In this document: one piece after another, positions 9,721 to 19,040 of the stretch
How positions within the stretch are numbered: the stretch's first letter is position 1
Layout of the letters: each line of letters begins with the position of its first letter
Assembly (NCBI RefSeq): GCF_958301595.1
Contig: NZ_CATQJU010000001.1
Coordinates: 2,108,001 to 2,172,000 of the forward strand
Direction: 5' to 3'
Length of the DNA stretch: 64,000 nucleotides
Source of the DNA: Porphyromonas vaginalis
Lineage (GTDB): Bacteria > Bacteroidota > Bacteroidia > Bacteroidales > Porphyromonadaceae
Made by a program: the position numbers and the translations under genes
The notes under the pieces: model-generated
Told to the model about the DNA's origin: nothing
The model's database searches: none
The model's input: only the letters and a program-made list of their open reading frames with translations

Positions 9721-12700
9721 TTGCGATTACGATGTAAGGGGTTGGCATAGCGGTCTGTGCGGAGTACTCGGTGGCGTAAGCGCACTGAGCCTGCGTGATA
9801 CCACGCTGGTAGATGCCTGGGCGTACCACGCTCTGCTCGTAGCTGATCTCGTAGGAGCCACGGAGTAGACTATTAATATGGTATATCTGCGCATAGTGGC
9901 GTGCCTCGACATAGTAGCCTAGGCCACCCTGCCACTCGTAGTGACTGAGCTGCTCTAGTGGCTCGCAACATGCGGGACGCATATCTCGTATGGTGACGAA
10001 GTCTAGGTCACGACGTGTGGTGATGCGAAGCTTCGTGATGAGGATCGTCCCGACGGTGAGCTTTTCGCCAGACTGGATGGGACGCTCTTGCAGTTGACCG
10101 TTGATCTCTTCGCGAACGTAAGTCTTGCTCTCGATCATCAGTTCGCCTTGTCGCTCGGACACTTCGCTAAGTGGCTTCTCGCCAACGCTTAGGATGCCAC
10201 CCCAGAGGATAGCTTGCGGGTCGCTGTGCGTGATGACGATGCTACCCGTGCGGTCTAGCTGGCTAGGCTTGTACTGTAGTCCGCAGTAGGAGTCGGTCTC
10301 GATGCGCTTGGTCGTGCCATCGGCAAGAGGTATGGAGATGGTCACCTGGTCGTGCGTAGCTGTTTCCCCAGCGTTGTCCTCTAGGAGCGTGAGCAGTAGC
10401 TCTAGCTGCGTGAGGTTGGAGGCGCGCAGATTGGTGCGTAGGTACTCCATCGCCCAGCGACGCATCTGCTGTACCATGTCGGGGTAGATACCCAACAGCT
10501 CGAAGAGCTCGATAGTCTCTCGCTGTAGCGACATCGAGCGGTCTCGCCAGAAGTAACCGCCAACGAGGGTGTTGGCAAAGAAAGCTCCCTGAGCCGCTTC
10601 GTAGGATAGATGGTCGTGCAGGATCTCGGCGAGCTGTCGTGCTTGCGACACGTTGCCCAGCTTGTAGAGCGTGTAGGCTGCTTGCGGCAGGGCGTAGAGG
10701 GGGAGCTGCTGCGCCTCTTTGACGAGGAGTGGCGTGAGGTAGTCGATGAGTGCCTTCGTGGTCTGGTTTTTTTGCAGAGCCTTAGCGTCACGCCAGCGGT
10801 AGGAGAGGTAGAGCCACTCGGCACCCCATGCGGGGAGGGTAGGTTTCCGCTTGCTCTTGGCTAGCTTTTTCTTCATCTCTTGCATCTGCTTGGTCGTGGA
10901 GCGGTCGTAAGCCTGCCATCCACGGGAAAGCATAGAGGTTATCTCTTCGTTTGCCTCTAGCTCACTGACCGCTGCGAGGTAGTCGAGGATGAGCGGCGTG
11001 AGGTAAGAGGAGCTAGGCATGTCGGGGTACCACGACCAGTCTCCTGAACTGGTCTGTAGATTGCGCAGCTGTGCTATGTCCTTAGTAGCGGTGCGCTTAT
11101 TGGGTGCCTTGAAGAGTGTCCAGAGCTGTTCCTGTGCACCGTCTAGCCATCGCTCGGTAGCACGCCAAGGAGTCTCGTCTAGCGGTAGGAGTGTGGTCTC
11201 ACGGTTGCTGGTCAACTTGTTGGCGCCCTCAGTCGCCTGAGATTGTGCCTGAACCCACTGAGCTATCTCTGGCTGGCGTAGCAGTTGCTGCGTGCGGGTC
11301 AAAGTGTAGATGCGGAGGACCGTATTGATAGCGTCTCGCTCCTCATTGTTAAAGAGGATCGGCAGTTGCTGCAAGGCGAAGTAACGTGGATTGCTCCAGA
11401 GCTGTAGGTGTAGCGAAGCTGACGGATCGCTTGCCTGCCCGAGCAACGCGCTGAGCGGGTAAGAGTAGCTCGCCTGCTTGTCCCACGCGAAGGGGATACT
11501 CTCGACGGTGCGTACCGTCGCTGGCTGTACGGGGATGACGTACTCCTCGCCATCGCTGAGTGAGTCGCTGACGAAGTAGACCTGCACCCGCAGTGCCGAG
11601 AGATCAGGCAGAGCGGGTAGGGCGATGGCGTAGGGCGTCACGCCACTGGCGGGAACGGTGAGAGCTAGCTCCCGTGTGCCGTCGGCAAGCGGTGTCGCCG
11701 TGCTGTCCGCCGCCAGAGCATCGTAGAGGACTAGTCGGAGGGTGCCACGGAGCGGCTCCTCGGTGAGGTTACGTATCGACCCCGTCAAGTAAGCTTGGTC
11801 TCCCTGCATGAGGAAGCGTGGCTGCAACGTCTCGACCATCAGCTGGCGGTAGCTCTTGATGTCGGTCGTTGCGGCGCAGTCCGTCAGTCGGCTGTCGTAG
11901 CCAAAGAGTGCTAGGCGATAGCTGGAGAGTGCTTCGGGCATCTTGCCCGTAAAGGTGACAACGCCCTCGTCGTCGGTGTAGAGGTCCGCTAGGAAGAAGG
12001 CGGTCTGAGAGAAGTCCTTCCGCAAAATAGGCGCGGCGAAGCCAGTGACCACCACCTCGTCTAGTCTGTTTTCGCTCATATCTTCCACTAAGACTTCATC
12101 ATTAGCTAGCCCCATCACTTCACCCTCTAGGGAGGCGCTCTTAGTAAGAGCCATTATCGGAGGAAAAGTTGCTCTGGCACCATAAACCATTGACGAGTAA
12201 TCCTCTAGGCCAAATCGGAAGCAGGGGTTTAGACGGAAAGCCTGCGGGTAGAGCGGTATGTACTGAGCCAAGCGATCAGTGCTGTGCGAGCGCAGACTCT
12301 CCAAGGCAGCGTCATACATCCACGCCATGACGGGGATGCGACGAGCCGGCGTGCCATCGCTGTAGGTGAGGCGAGCTTGCCACGTGTGTGTCTCGCCAGC
12401 GAGGAGCTTGTCGGGCATCTCGATCCACGAGAGCTGCAGGGTCGGCTGGTCAGCCGTATAGCGATACTCAAAGCTCTGAGAGGTGTAGCGTCCGTCGCAT
12501 ACACAGTAGAGTTCTATGCGGATCTGCCCCTTGGGGTCGACACTCTTGGGGAGCGTCGGCTGCCAGCGTCCTACCTGCTGAGCGGGGAGCGCGGGGAGCT
12601 GTCCGTAGATAGCGGGCTGGTCTACCGTATTGATGACGTAGTAGATCGACTGCATGCTCTCGTTGCTGGCATAGTATATTGTAGGCGCGCCACCTCGTGG

Positions 12701-15457
12701 ATATTCCTCCGAGGGCGAAGCCGCCCACAGCACCCTCTGTATCGATAGATGCTTGTCTCGCTCATCACAGAGGACTATCTCCTCCTCTTCCTCTAGCGTT
12801 TCGCCTGTTTTATCGTGATAAATGTAAGTCAAGCGGTAAGAGCCCGAAGGTAGTCGAAGCCACTCAGCGGGCAGGTGCTGCTCTTCGTTGGCGGGCACCT
12901 CTACCGACCAAGAGCTTGTCGTGTCAGCGAGCGAGGTGAGTCGTAGCTCTAGCGTTGTGGCTATGGGCGTATTGTCTTCGTTGGTTACACGGATGGTAAA
13001 AGTCTTTGTTCCATCCTTGAAGAAAGTCTCCGCCCCCTCGTACTCCATAGATACAGGTGTCGAGCCGATCCAAATAGATCGCTCTAGTCGCTGCGTCTCG
13101 CCACTAGGCGCCGTGATGGTTACCGCTATATGGTAGGTGTGTAGGCTCCAAGGCTGCGGGTTCTGACGCATAGCCTCGGTGCGTAAGTCTGAGAGGGTAA
13201 TCGGGAACTCAAAGCTCCCATCCTGCTCATTGACCTGAAGCGTGCCAGAGGTGAGTAGCTGATCGGGAAAAACCTCATCAAACAACCAGTTCCTATAGCT
13301 CCCCGTCACGCTGTAGGCTACAGATGCCCCTGCGAGCGGATAGCCACTGTAAGTTATCGCAGATCCACAAACGGTAATCGTGTCTCCCAGCTTCATCGCC
13401 ACCTCGGGTAGCCTCAAGGCACCCTTAAAGCTCGGACGCTTATACTCTGCTACGTGAATGGTTGTCATATTGTCAGCGAAATCATCTAGATCGCTATCAC
13501 AAGAGACCTCGATGGTGTAGTCGCCCGTCATCGCCTCTTTGGGTAGCTGGAGGGTCGCATGGAGACGACCCCACTGATCTGTCTGAGCCGTAATCGAGTC
13601 GATCATATCGTCTTGTGGCGTGTGTAGCTCGATGGTCAGGTCAAGCTTGGGCAGCACCGTCGCTTGCTTCGGGTCGTAACCCTTGCGGTAAGCGACAGCG
13701 TAAAGCTCTATCGCATCACCCAGCTGGTAGATACTTCTATCGGTCTGTAGGAGTGCCGTGCTGACAGGCTTGGGTAGCTGAAACGAACTCTCCTCACCAC
13801 GGTAGCCATACCAATCGTTACATAATGGCAAGAGCAACCGATGGTCTGCACTCTCCACTAGAAAAGCTTCAGCACGCTCCCGCTTCGCCTGCCTAGGCGT
13901 TGCAAAGATGCCGAGCTTGTCGGGTGTTCGCTCGCCAATCTTGTCCAGTGTAGGCTTATAGTTCGAGTGCCACCCTGAGCGCTTGTCTCCATAGCTCCAC
14001 AGCTGTATGGGCGCCGTCTGGGCCTGTCCTGTGAGAGCATTCAGCAGTTGAGTTGTTCCGTTGCCTAGATCCAGCGTCCATAGGTCGCTTACGGTGCAGT
14101 CGTAAGTAGTTGTGTCTGTCTGCTCCTCGTCCTCTAGTTGTTGCGCTTCAGCCGTGCGATGAGAGACTACTTGCAGGCGATAGTGTCCCGTGGGCAAGGA
14201 GGGAAGCTCTATCGAGTCGCTTTGTAGCACCATCGCCTCTAGACCTTGCTTCCCCTGATGTGTGTGACTCCAGACGAGCTTGGCTTGCTTGGGAATTGTG
14301 TTTCTTTCAGCCTTGATGGCGTCTTGTGGCGTAAGCGCAAAGAGCTTTAGCTCTAGTCGCTCCACATTGCTCATTTGAAGCTCTACAAACCCTAGATGGT
14401 CAGCTAAAATAAAGTTAGGGAAGAAGATATTTAGATGTGGGGTAAAGAGTTGTCGGCGGATCCCCTTACAGAACTCAGGGTACTTGCCCTGCTTGTCTAG
14501 CCACTCTAGGTAAGGCGTGATGAAGTGGTAGGCACGCAGAGGGTCAGAGCCGTTGGCATAGTAGTAGTGGAAGAGTCGCTTGTATATCTTCATCGTCTCA
14601 AGGTGCATCTGCTGACTCTGCTGGAGGAAGCCTTCTAATTGCTCCGCTACGGTACTGAGAGTTGCGCCACGGGTTGTCTCCTCGAGTGTCACCGCTTGGT
14701 AAAGGGCATAGAGTCTAGCCCCCTCGTCTGCTTGCTGGAGTTGATCTTCCGTTATGAGCGCACCGATCCGATCCGACCAAGTGGGTGTGCGTCCGATCTT
14801 TTGCTCTAGTCTCTGCAACTGATAGATAGGTAGCGCCTTCAGCAGGTGGCTTATGAGTGTATAGTTACCCTCTTTGGGAAGGCGATCAGCGTAAAGCGCA
14901 TCGGGTAGCTGCTTCGCCTCTTGTCGTGGTATCACCTTGTAGAGCTCAGCACTGGGAGCGCAAGCTATCTCCATCAATGGATCAATAGCTTTCAGATAGT
15001 CCGCATCGCTCCAGTAGCGAGGCGTGACACTGTCTTGCTCTTGGGTCGTGAGGCTTAGTCCCTCTGACCTCAGGCGCTGACTGTAGCTCCGACTGATATA
15101 CTGATTCGCTATGTATAGAGCGAGGAAGCGCTGATCCCGCACCGACAGCTTATCTCGTCCTTGCCATGTGGTGTGGAGTAGGGGAAACTGCTCTAGCAGA
15201 CGATTGTAGTCTAGTCTGCGAAGAGCCGTCTTGTGCGCCTCTAGAGCCTCGATGGTGTAGTAGAGATTGCCCTCACGGAGAGCCTGAGTGGCGAGTCGCT
15301 CAGCGCAGGAGAGCGTCTGCGTCGGCAGACGCTTCTTCTGTAATTCCTGTAGCTCCTTGTAGAGAGCCTGGCTAGAGGTAGCTGGTTGCTGTGCCATAGT
15401 CATAGTGACAGATAGTAAAGTGGCAAACAATATAGATAGTGTGGTGCGAAGTCTCAT
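9713..15457 (-). CDS. Alpha-2-macroglobulin-like (MG domain) secreted protein, thioester motif absent
   Basis: A giant envelope protein of about 1914 residues. I place the start at the ATG at 15455-15457, because a signal peptide follows at once (MRLRTTLSILFATLLSVTMT, cleavage near MAQ); the longer frame from 15514 adds a hydrophilic stretch with no support. Repeated macroglobulin beta-sandwich domains fill the first two thirds (LLQTDRSIYQLGDAIELYAV). The alpha-2-macroglobulin signature RKDFSQTAFF then DEGVVTFTGKMPEALSSYRL follows, then a helical thioester-like domain (SSGDWSWYPDM). The CxEQ thioester is replaced near 11335-11385 (FNNEERDAIN). Family members trap proteases or guard the periplasm; this one could only do so without covalent bonding. 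It overlaps the HD gene by 8 bases. Confidence 0.88.
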   Translation of the reverse strand: MRLRTTLSILFATLLSVTMTMAQQPATSSQALYKELQELQKKRLPTQTLSCAERLATQALREGNLYYTIEALEAHKTALRRLDYNRLLEQFPLLHTTWQGRDKLSVRDQRFLALYIANQYISRSYSQRLRSEGLSLTTQEQDSVTPRYWSDADYLKAIDPLMEIACAPSAELYKVIPRQEAKQLPDALYADRLPKEGNYTLISHLLKALPIYQLQRLEQKIGRTPTWSDRIGALITEDQLQQADEGARLYALYQAVTLEETTRGATLSTVAEQLEGFLQQSQQMHLETMKIYKRLFHYYYANGSDPLRAYHFITPYLEWLDKQGKYPEFCKGIRRQLFTPHLNIFFPNFILADHLGFVELQMSNVERLELKLFALTPQDAIKAERNTIPKQAKLVWSHTHQGKQGLEAMVLQSDSIELPSLPTGHYRLQVVSHRTAEAQQLEDEEQTDTTTYDCTVSDLWTLDLGNGTTQLLNALTGQAQTAPIQLWSYGDKRSGWHSNYKPTLDKIGERTPDKLGIFATPRQAKRERAEAFLVESADHRLLLPLCNDWYGYRGEESSFQLPKPVSTALLQTDRSIYQLGDAIELYAVAYRKGYDPKQATVLPKLDLTIELHTPQDDMIDSITAQTDQWGRLHATLQLPKEAMTGDYTIEVSCDSDLDDFADNMTTIHVAEYKRPSFKGALRLPEVAMKLGDTITVCGSAITYSGYPLAGASVAYSVTGSYRNWLFDEVFPDQLLTSGTLQVNEQDGSFEFPITLSDLRTEAMRQNPQPWSLHTYHIAVTITAPSGETQRLERSIWIGSTPVSMEYEGAETFFKDGTKTFTIRVTNEDNTPIATTLELRLTSLADTTSSWSVEVPANEEQHLPAEWLRLPSGSYRLTYIYHDKTGETLEEEEEIVLCDERDKHLSIQRVLWAASPSEEYPRGGAPTIYYASNESMQSIYYVINTVDQPAIYGQLPALPAQQVGRWQPTLPKSVDPKGQIRIELYCVCDGRYTSQSFEYRYTADQPTLQLSWIEMPDKLLAGETHTWQARLTYSDGTPARRIPVMAWMYDAALESLRSHSTDRLAQYIPLYPQAFRLNPCFRFGLEDYSSMVYGARATFPPIMALTKSASLEGEVMGLANDEVLVEDMSENRLDEVVVTGFAAPILRKDFSQTAFFLADLYTDDEGVVTFTGKMPEALSSYRLALFGYDSRLTDCAATTDIKSYRQLMVETLQPRFLMQGDQAYLTGSIRNLTEEPLRGTLRLVLYDALAADSTATPLADGTRELALTVPASGVTPYAIALPALPDLSALRVQVYFVSDSLSDGEEYVIPVQPATVRTVESIPFAWDKQASYSYPLSALLGQASDPSASLHLQLWSNPRYFALQQLPILFNNEERDAINTVLRIYTLTRTQQLLRQPEIAQWVQAQSQATEGANKLTSNRETTLLPLDETPWRATERWLDGAQEQLWTLFKAPNKRTATKDIAQLRNLQTSSGDWSWYPDMPSSSYLTPLILDYLAAVSELEANEEITSMLSRGWQAYDRSTTKQMQEMKKKLAKSKRKPTLPAWGAEWLYLSYRWRDAKALQKNQTTKALIDYLTPLLVKEAQQLPLYALPQAAYTLYKLGNVSQARQLAEILHDHLSYEAAQGAFFANTLVGGYFWRDRSMSLQRETIELFELLGIYPDMVQQMRRWAMEYLRTNLRASNLTQLELLLTLLEDNAGETATHDQVTISIPLADGTTKRIETDSYCGLQYKPSQLDRTGSIVITHSDPQAILWGGILSVGEKPLSEVSERQGELMIESKTYVREEINGQLQERPIQSGEKLTVGTILITKLRITTRRDLDFVTIRDMRPACCEPLEQLSHYEWQGGLGYYVEARHYAQIYHINSLLRGSYEISYEQSVVRPGIYQRGITQAQCAYATEYSAQTAMPTPYIVIAND

Positions 15458-15577
15458 AACGTAGTCCCGTTTCTTTGATACCCCGAAGTTACTCGAAAAG
15501 ATACAAACAAGCAAAAGAGAGCATCCCTACACCTCGCAAATCTCACGAGTAATGACTGGTCGGGGGACGCTCGTCGA

Positions 15578-15661
15578 GTGTCCGTCCCCGTTAAAATCTC
15601 GATGCAGTAACCTTTGACACAACGGACGCACGAGCCGTACGTCCCTACAGATCGAGGTTAC
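15578..15661. repeat. Dispersed repeat with hairpin potential (copy 1)
   Basis: The segment holds GTAACCTTTGACACAACGGA near its centre and ends in GAGGTTAC, so its two ends (GTAACCT and AGGTTAC) can pair. It matches 52107-52187 in the same orientation, over the whole length with scattered differences, and part of it occurs inverted at 54621-54643. It sits immediately before the GC-rich hairpin of this region. Confidence 0.8.
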
Positions 15662-15701
15662 AGCGTTTGATGAATGGAATTGTCGTGCTGACGTAGCTTG
15701 T

Positions 15702-15781
15702 GTAGGGGCGGACCTACGTGTCCGCCCGCAGAATAGACTGCGCTCAGGTGAGGACGGGCGGACACACAGGTCCGCCCCTAC
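15702..15781. repeat. GC-rich inverted repeat, 26-bp arms (copy 1)
   Basis: Left arm 15702-15727 (GTAGGGGCGGACCTACGTGT then CCGCCC) and right arm 15756-15781 are near-perfect reverse complements, separated by a 28-base loop. A second copy lies at 54684-54763 with the same arms and a related loop. It could be a non-autonomous mobile element or a transcription-terminating or DNA-structural hairpin. It lacks a T-run. Confidence 0.85.
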
Positions 15782-15908
15782 GGTGGAAGCTCCCACCCCG
15801 CCGAGCGGTTCACCCGAAGAGAAGCCGACTGAGTTTCCGAAACGAGAAAAAACTTCGCTTTTTACTTGCATATAAACTTAGAAAGCAACGGGTAACACGT
15901 CTCTATAT

Positions 15909-16040
15909 CCCTATGGGGGGATCTTTGCGTCCCTCCCTTGGGATCTTTTGCGTCCCTCCCTTGGGATCTTTTGCTCCCTCCCTTGGGATTTTTTCGTCCC
16001 GCCCTGGGTGGGAGATTTTCGTTCCATCAGAATGGGACGG
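15909..16040. repeat. Tandem array of 22-23-bp units with a TCCCTTGGGA core
   Basis: Units of the form GGGATCTTTTGCGTCCCTCC plus CTT repeat about four times, each pairing TCCC with GGGA around a 2-base centre. The last units degrade (GCCCTGGGTGGGAG, then CCATCAGAATGGGA). The same array, inverted and diverged, makes up the first half of the array at 52303-52405. Confidence 0.9.
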
Positions 16041-16242
16041 CAATCCAGACGATTATGCAACGGACGCACGACCACTCGAGACCCTTACAGATCATTACTC
16101 GTAAGATTAGCGGCATTGAGTGGTCGGCTCACCTTGGAGCCGTGCTACAATCTCTACTAGTAGGTAGGTATTTGGTGTGGTGAGTGATACCCAGTCGCGA
16201 GTAATTTTGCGGTTAAATGAGGTTAGGGAGTGAGAGTTGTCT

Positions 16243-16250
16243 TATCTTTG
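16243..16250 (+). promoter_or_regulatory. Probable -7 element of the TonB-dependent receptor gene
   Basis: TATCTTTG fits the Bacteroidetes -7 consensus TAnnTTTG and lies 58 bases before the start codon at 16309. A good -33 TTTG is not visible at the usual distance (GGTTAG is the nearest match), so only the -7 box is marked. Confidence 0.55.
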
Positions 16251-16308
16251 TACCTCCAAAATGGAAACAGACTAGCAAGCAAACATATCATCCAAATAAT
16301 CATAATCT

Positions 16309-18945
16309 ATGCAGTACAGTAAACTACCAATCAGGGCGATGAGCGCACTCCTTGCGACTCTCTGCTCGCTCTCTATGGCGGTGGCCGCGCCTGCAGCTCT
16401 CACAGCTGAGCGCACACTGCCTATCGTATCTACTCATGCCGATGCGCACATCACGGGTCACGTGGTGGATGCTATGACAAAAAAGCACATCGCTGGTGCT
16501 ACCATCATCATCCAGCAATACAATGTCTCGGTCACGACCGACGCTTCGGGACACTACTCCTTCCGCAATCAGAAGCCTGGCAAGCTAACCCTGACGATGC
16601 TAGCTGATGGCTACCTGACGCAGGTCAAAGAGGTCACACTCAAGAATGGGGAGACACTAGAGGTCAACTTTGAGGCGGTCCTCGATGATACACAGCTTGA
16701 GGAGGTGGTCATCACGGCCAACCGTCAGCGCACGCTACGTCGCTACGCTCCTACACTAGTTTCAGTGATCGACAGCAAGAGCTTCCAGCTCAACAATGCG
16801 GTCAACCTCGCTGGTGGTCTCTCCTTCAAGCCTGGTATCCGTGTCGAGAACGACTGCCAGAACTGCGGTTTCAACCAGGTGCGTATCAACGGTCTCGATG
16901 GTCGCTACTCGCAGATCTTGATCGATAGTCGTCCTGTCTTCTCCGCACTCGCTGGTGTATACGGTCTAGAGCAGCTCCCCGCTAATATGATCGACCGCGT
17001 AGAGGTCGTCCGTGGCGGTGGCTCTGCCCTCTACGGCTCATCAGCTATCGCTGGTGTGGTCAACGTGATCACCAAGGAGCCTACGACCAATAGCTTCTCA
17101 CTGAGCGAAAACTTCTCGCTCATCGGTGGTAAGAAGCCAGACAATACGATTGCTTTCAACGGTACCGTCCTCAGCCCTGACCGTCAGATGGGTGCTATGA
17201 TCTTCGGACAGCATCGTACGCGTACGGGTTGGGATGCCAATGGCGATGGCTTCTCTGAGATAGGACAGCTAGAGAGCCGTGCACTCGGTACGCAGCTCTT
17301 CTTCCGCCTCAATCCTTACAACAAGATCACCGCTGAGATTCACTCCATTCAGGAGAAGCGTCGTGGTGGTGACCACTTCGAGCGTCCAGAGCATGTGGTC
17401 GCTGTCGCTGAGAGTGTCGGTCACTCAATCCTGAGCGGTAATATACGCTATGATGCTCACTCGGCAGACTACAAGCACAACTTCCAGCTCTATGCCTCTG
17501 GTCAGCGTATCGTACGCAACAGCTACTATGGCGGTATCGATGAGGAGAATGTAGCTGACGACAAGCACGCTACACCTAAGGAAGCTTACGGTGACAACTA
17601 CGGTCTGACCCACGGCAATGTAGCTATGGGCGGTGCTCAGTACACCTACAAGACGGATCGCCTCTTCTTCATGCCGGGCAACATCCTCGTCGGTGCTGAG
17701 TATCTCTACGACCACCTCAACGATGAGATGCCTATTCTCAAGTATCAGAAGCTCCCTGACGGCACCTCTCGCGCTCCTGGTCTAGATCAGCGCATCCACA
17801 ACCTAAGCCAGATCGCTCAGATCGAGTGGACGAACAAGGTCTTCACCCTCCTCCTCGGTGGTCGTCTTGACGAGCACTCAGCAATTAGAACTGACAAGGG
17901 TGCTATCAAGCCTGTCTTCACCCCTCGTGCTACGGTACGCTACAATCCATTTACCTGGATGAACCTCCGTGCTTCCTACGCACAGGGCTTCCGCGCTCCT
18001 CAGACCTTCGACGAGGATCTACACGTCGGTGTCGTATCGGGTGAGGCACAGAAGGTTGTCAACGTAAAGGGCCTCAAGCCTGAGTACAGCCACAGCTTCA
18101 ACCTGAGCAACGATATGTACTTCTCTCACGGAGCTATGCAGGCTAACCTCCTCCTTGAGGGCTTCTTCACACGTCTCAAGGGCGCGTTCAACACACGTCC
18201 GATAGAGGAGCGTGAGGGCTTTACGCTCTTCGAGCGCTACAACGCTTCGGACGCTTCTGTCTATGGTGCCAACATCGAGGGTAAGGTTGCCTACAAGCAC
18301 TTTACCGTACAGGCTGGCTTTACCATTGCCAAGAGCCTCTGGGACAAGCCTGAGAGTACGGGCGTAGAGCGTTCGCTCATCAAGGGTGAAAACGAGAAGG
18401 AGCCTAGCGACATCAATACGCTTGAGAACAATGGCCCTGAGAAGGCTGCTGGCTTCCTTACCGATGGCGACGGCAACTTCGTCAGCACAGAGCTTAAGAG
18501 CCGCAACCTCATGAGGACGCCTATGACTTACGGCTACCTGACGCTAACCTACAACCCTGTCTCTACGCTCAACCTTACCGCTACGTGCAACTATACGGGC
18601 TCTATGCTAGCTCCTCACGTGATCGAGTACGGTGCTGAGAGCGCTGTCCTAGATCGTGACCTCGTTGCTGCGGGTAAGCGTGAGGCTGGTGCTGCGGATG
18701 CTAGCGAGTCTGCACCTAAGTGGGGACGTATCGAGAAGACTCCTTCGTTCTTCGACCTAGGGGCTCGTATCTCTTACGACTTCGACATCTTCACCTCGTC
18801 ATCTCTGCAGCTCTTCCTCGGAGCTAACAACCTACTCAACTCATTCCAGAAGGACTTTGACCTAGGTGGCGGACGTGATAGTGGTTACATCTACGGACCT
18901 ATGCAGCCTCGCACGGTCTATATGGGTATGACGATCAAGTTCTAA
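16309..18945 (+). CDS. TonB-dependent outer-membrane receptor
   Basis: An 878-residue outer-membrane importer. Residues 1-27 are a signal peptide (LLATLCSLSMAVAAPA). Residues 48-125 form a carboxypeptidase-regulatory-like domain (ITGHVVDAMTKKHIAGATI). A TonB-box-like stretch EEVVITANR precedes the plug (residues about 150-260: QVRINGLDGRYSQILIDS, RVEVVRGGGSALYGSSAIAG). A 22-strand barrel follows and ends VYMGMTIKF with a terminal Phe. The plug carries a CQNC pair near residue 185, seen in one Bacteroidetes receptor group; a metal or haem-type ligand is possible but not shown. The gene is monocistronic, with its own promoter and terminator. Confidence 0.92.
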   Translation: MQYSKLPIRAMSALLATLCSLSMAVAAPAALTAERTLPIVSTHADAHITGHVVDAMTKKHIAGATIIIQQYNVSVTTDASGHYSFRNQKPGKLTLTMLADGYLTQVKEVTLKNGETLEVNFEAVLDDTQLEEVVITANRQRTLRRYAPTLVSVIDSKSFQLNNAVNLAGGLSFKPGIRVENDCQNCGFNQVRINGLDGRYSQILIDSRPVFSALAGVYGLEQLPANMIDRVEVVRGGGSALYGSSAIAGVVNVITKEPTTNSFSLSENFSLIGGKKPDNTIAFNGTVLSPDRQMGAMIFGQHRTRTGWDANGDGFSEIGQLESRALGTQLFFRLNPYNKITAEIHSIQEKRRGGDHFERPEHVVAVAESVGHSILSGNIRYDAHSADYKHNFQLYASGQRIVRNSYYGGIDEENVADDKHATPKEAYGDNYGLTHGNVAMGGAQYTYKTDRLFFMPGNILVGAEYLYDHLNDEMPILKYQKLPDGTSRAPGLDQRIHNLSQIAQIEWTNKVFTLLLGGRLDEHSAIRTDKGAIKPVFTPRATVRYNPFTWMNLRASYAQGFRAPQTFDEDLHVGVVSGEAQKVVNVKGLKPEYSHSFNLSNDMYFSHGAMQANLLLEGFFTRLKGAFNTRPIEEREGFTLFERYNASDASVYGANIEGKVAYKHFTVQAGFTIAKSLWDKPESTGVERSLIKGENEKEPSDINTLENNGPEKAAGFLTDGDGNFVSTELKSRNLMRTPMTYGYLTLTYNPVSTLNLTATCNYTGSMLAPHVIEYGAESAVLDRDLVAAGKREAGAADASESAPKWGRIEKTPSFFDLGARISYDFDIFTSSSLQLFLGANNLLNSFQKDFDLGGGRDSGYIYGPMQPRTVYMGMTIKF

Positions 18946-18982
18946 TCCCTCCAGACTGAGACTGCGGTCTCAAACTAAGCAA

Positions 18983-19020
18983 AAGGGTGCAAGCTAGAGA
19001 GAAGTCTAGTTTGCACCCTT
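18983..19020. terminator. Hairpin terminator after the TonB-dependent receptor
   Basis: Arms 18983-18997 (AAGGGTGCAAGCTAG) and 19006-19020 (CTAGTTTGCACCCTT) pair with one mismatch around an 8-base loop, followed by CTTAATTT. It lies between convergent genes and can serve both the receptor and hemH. Confidence 0.85.
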
Positions 19021-19040
19021 CTTAATTTACGAAAGGGGGG

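Larger units (their letters stand above)
15458..16308. other. Divergent intergenic region filled with dispersed repeats
   Basis: About 850 bases between two divergent genes. From left to right it holds the hairpin-forming segment at 15578-15661, the GC-rich inverted repeat at 15702-15781, the 22/23-bp array at 15909-16040, and a -7 element for the TonB-dependent receptor at 16243-16250. I see no gene; short frames here run through repeats. Confidence 0.7.

Noticed and set aside
12284-12748. Rightward frames opposite the alpha-2-macroglobulin-like gene
   Set aside because: Shadow frames with Arg/Ala/Leu-rich translations and no recognisable motif.
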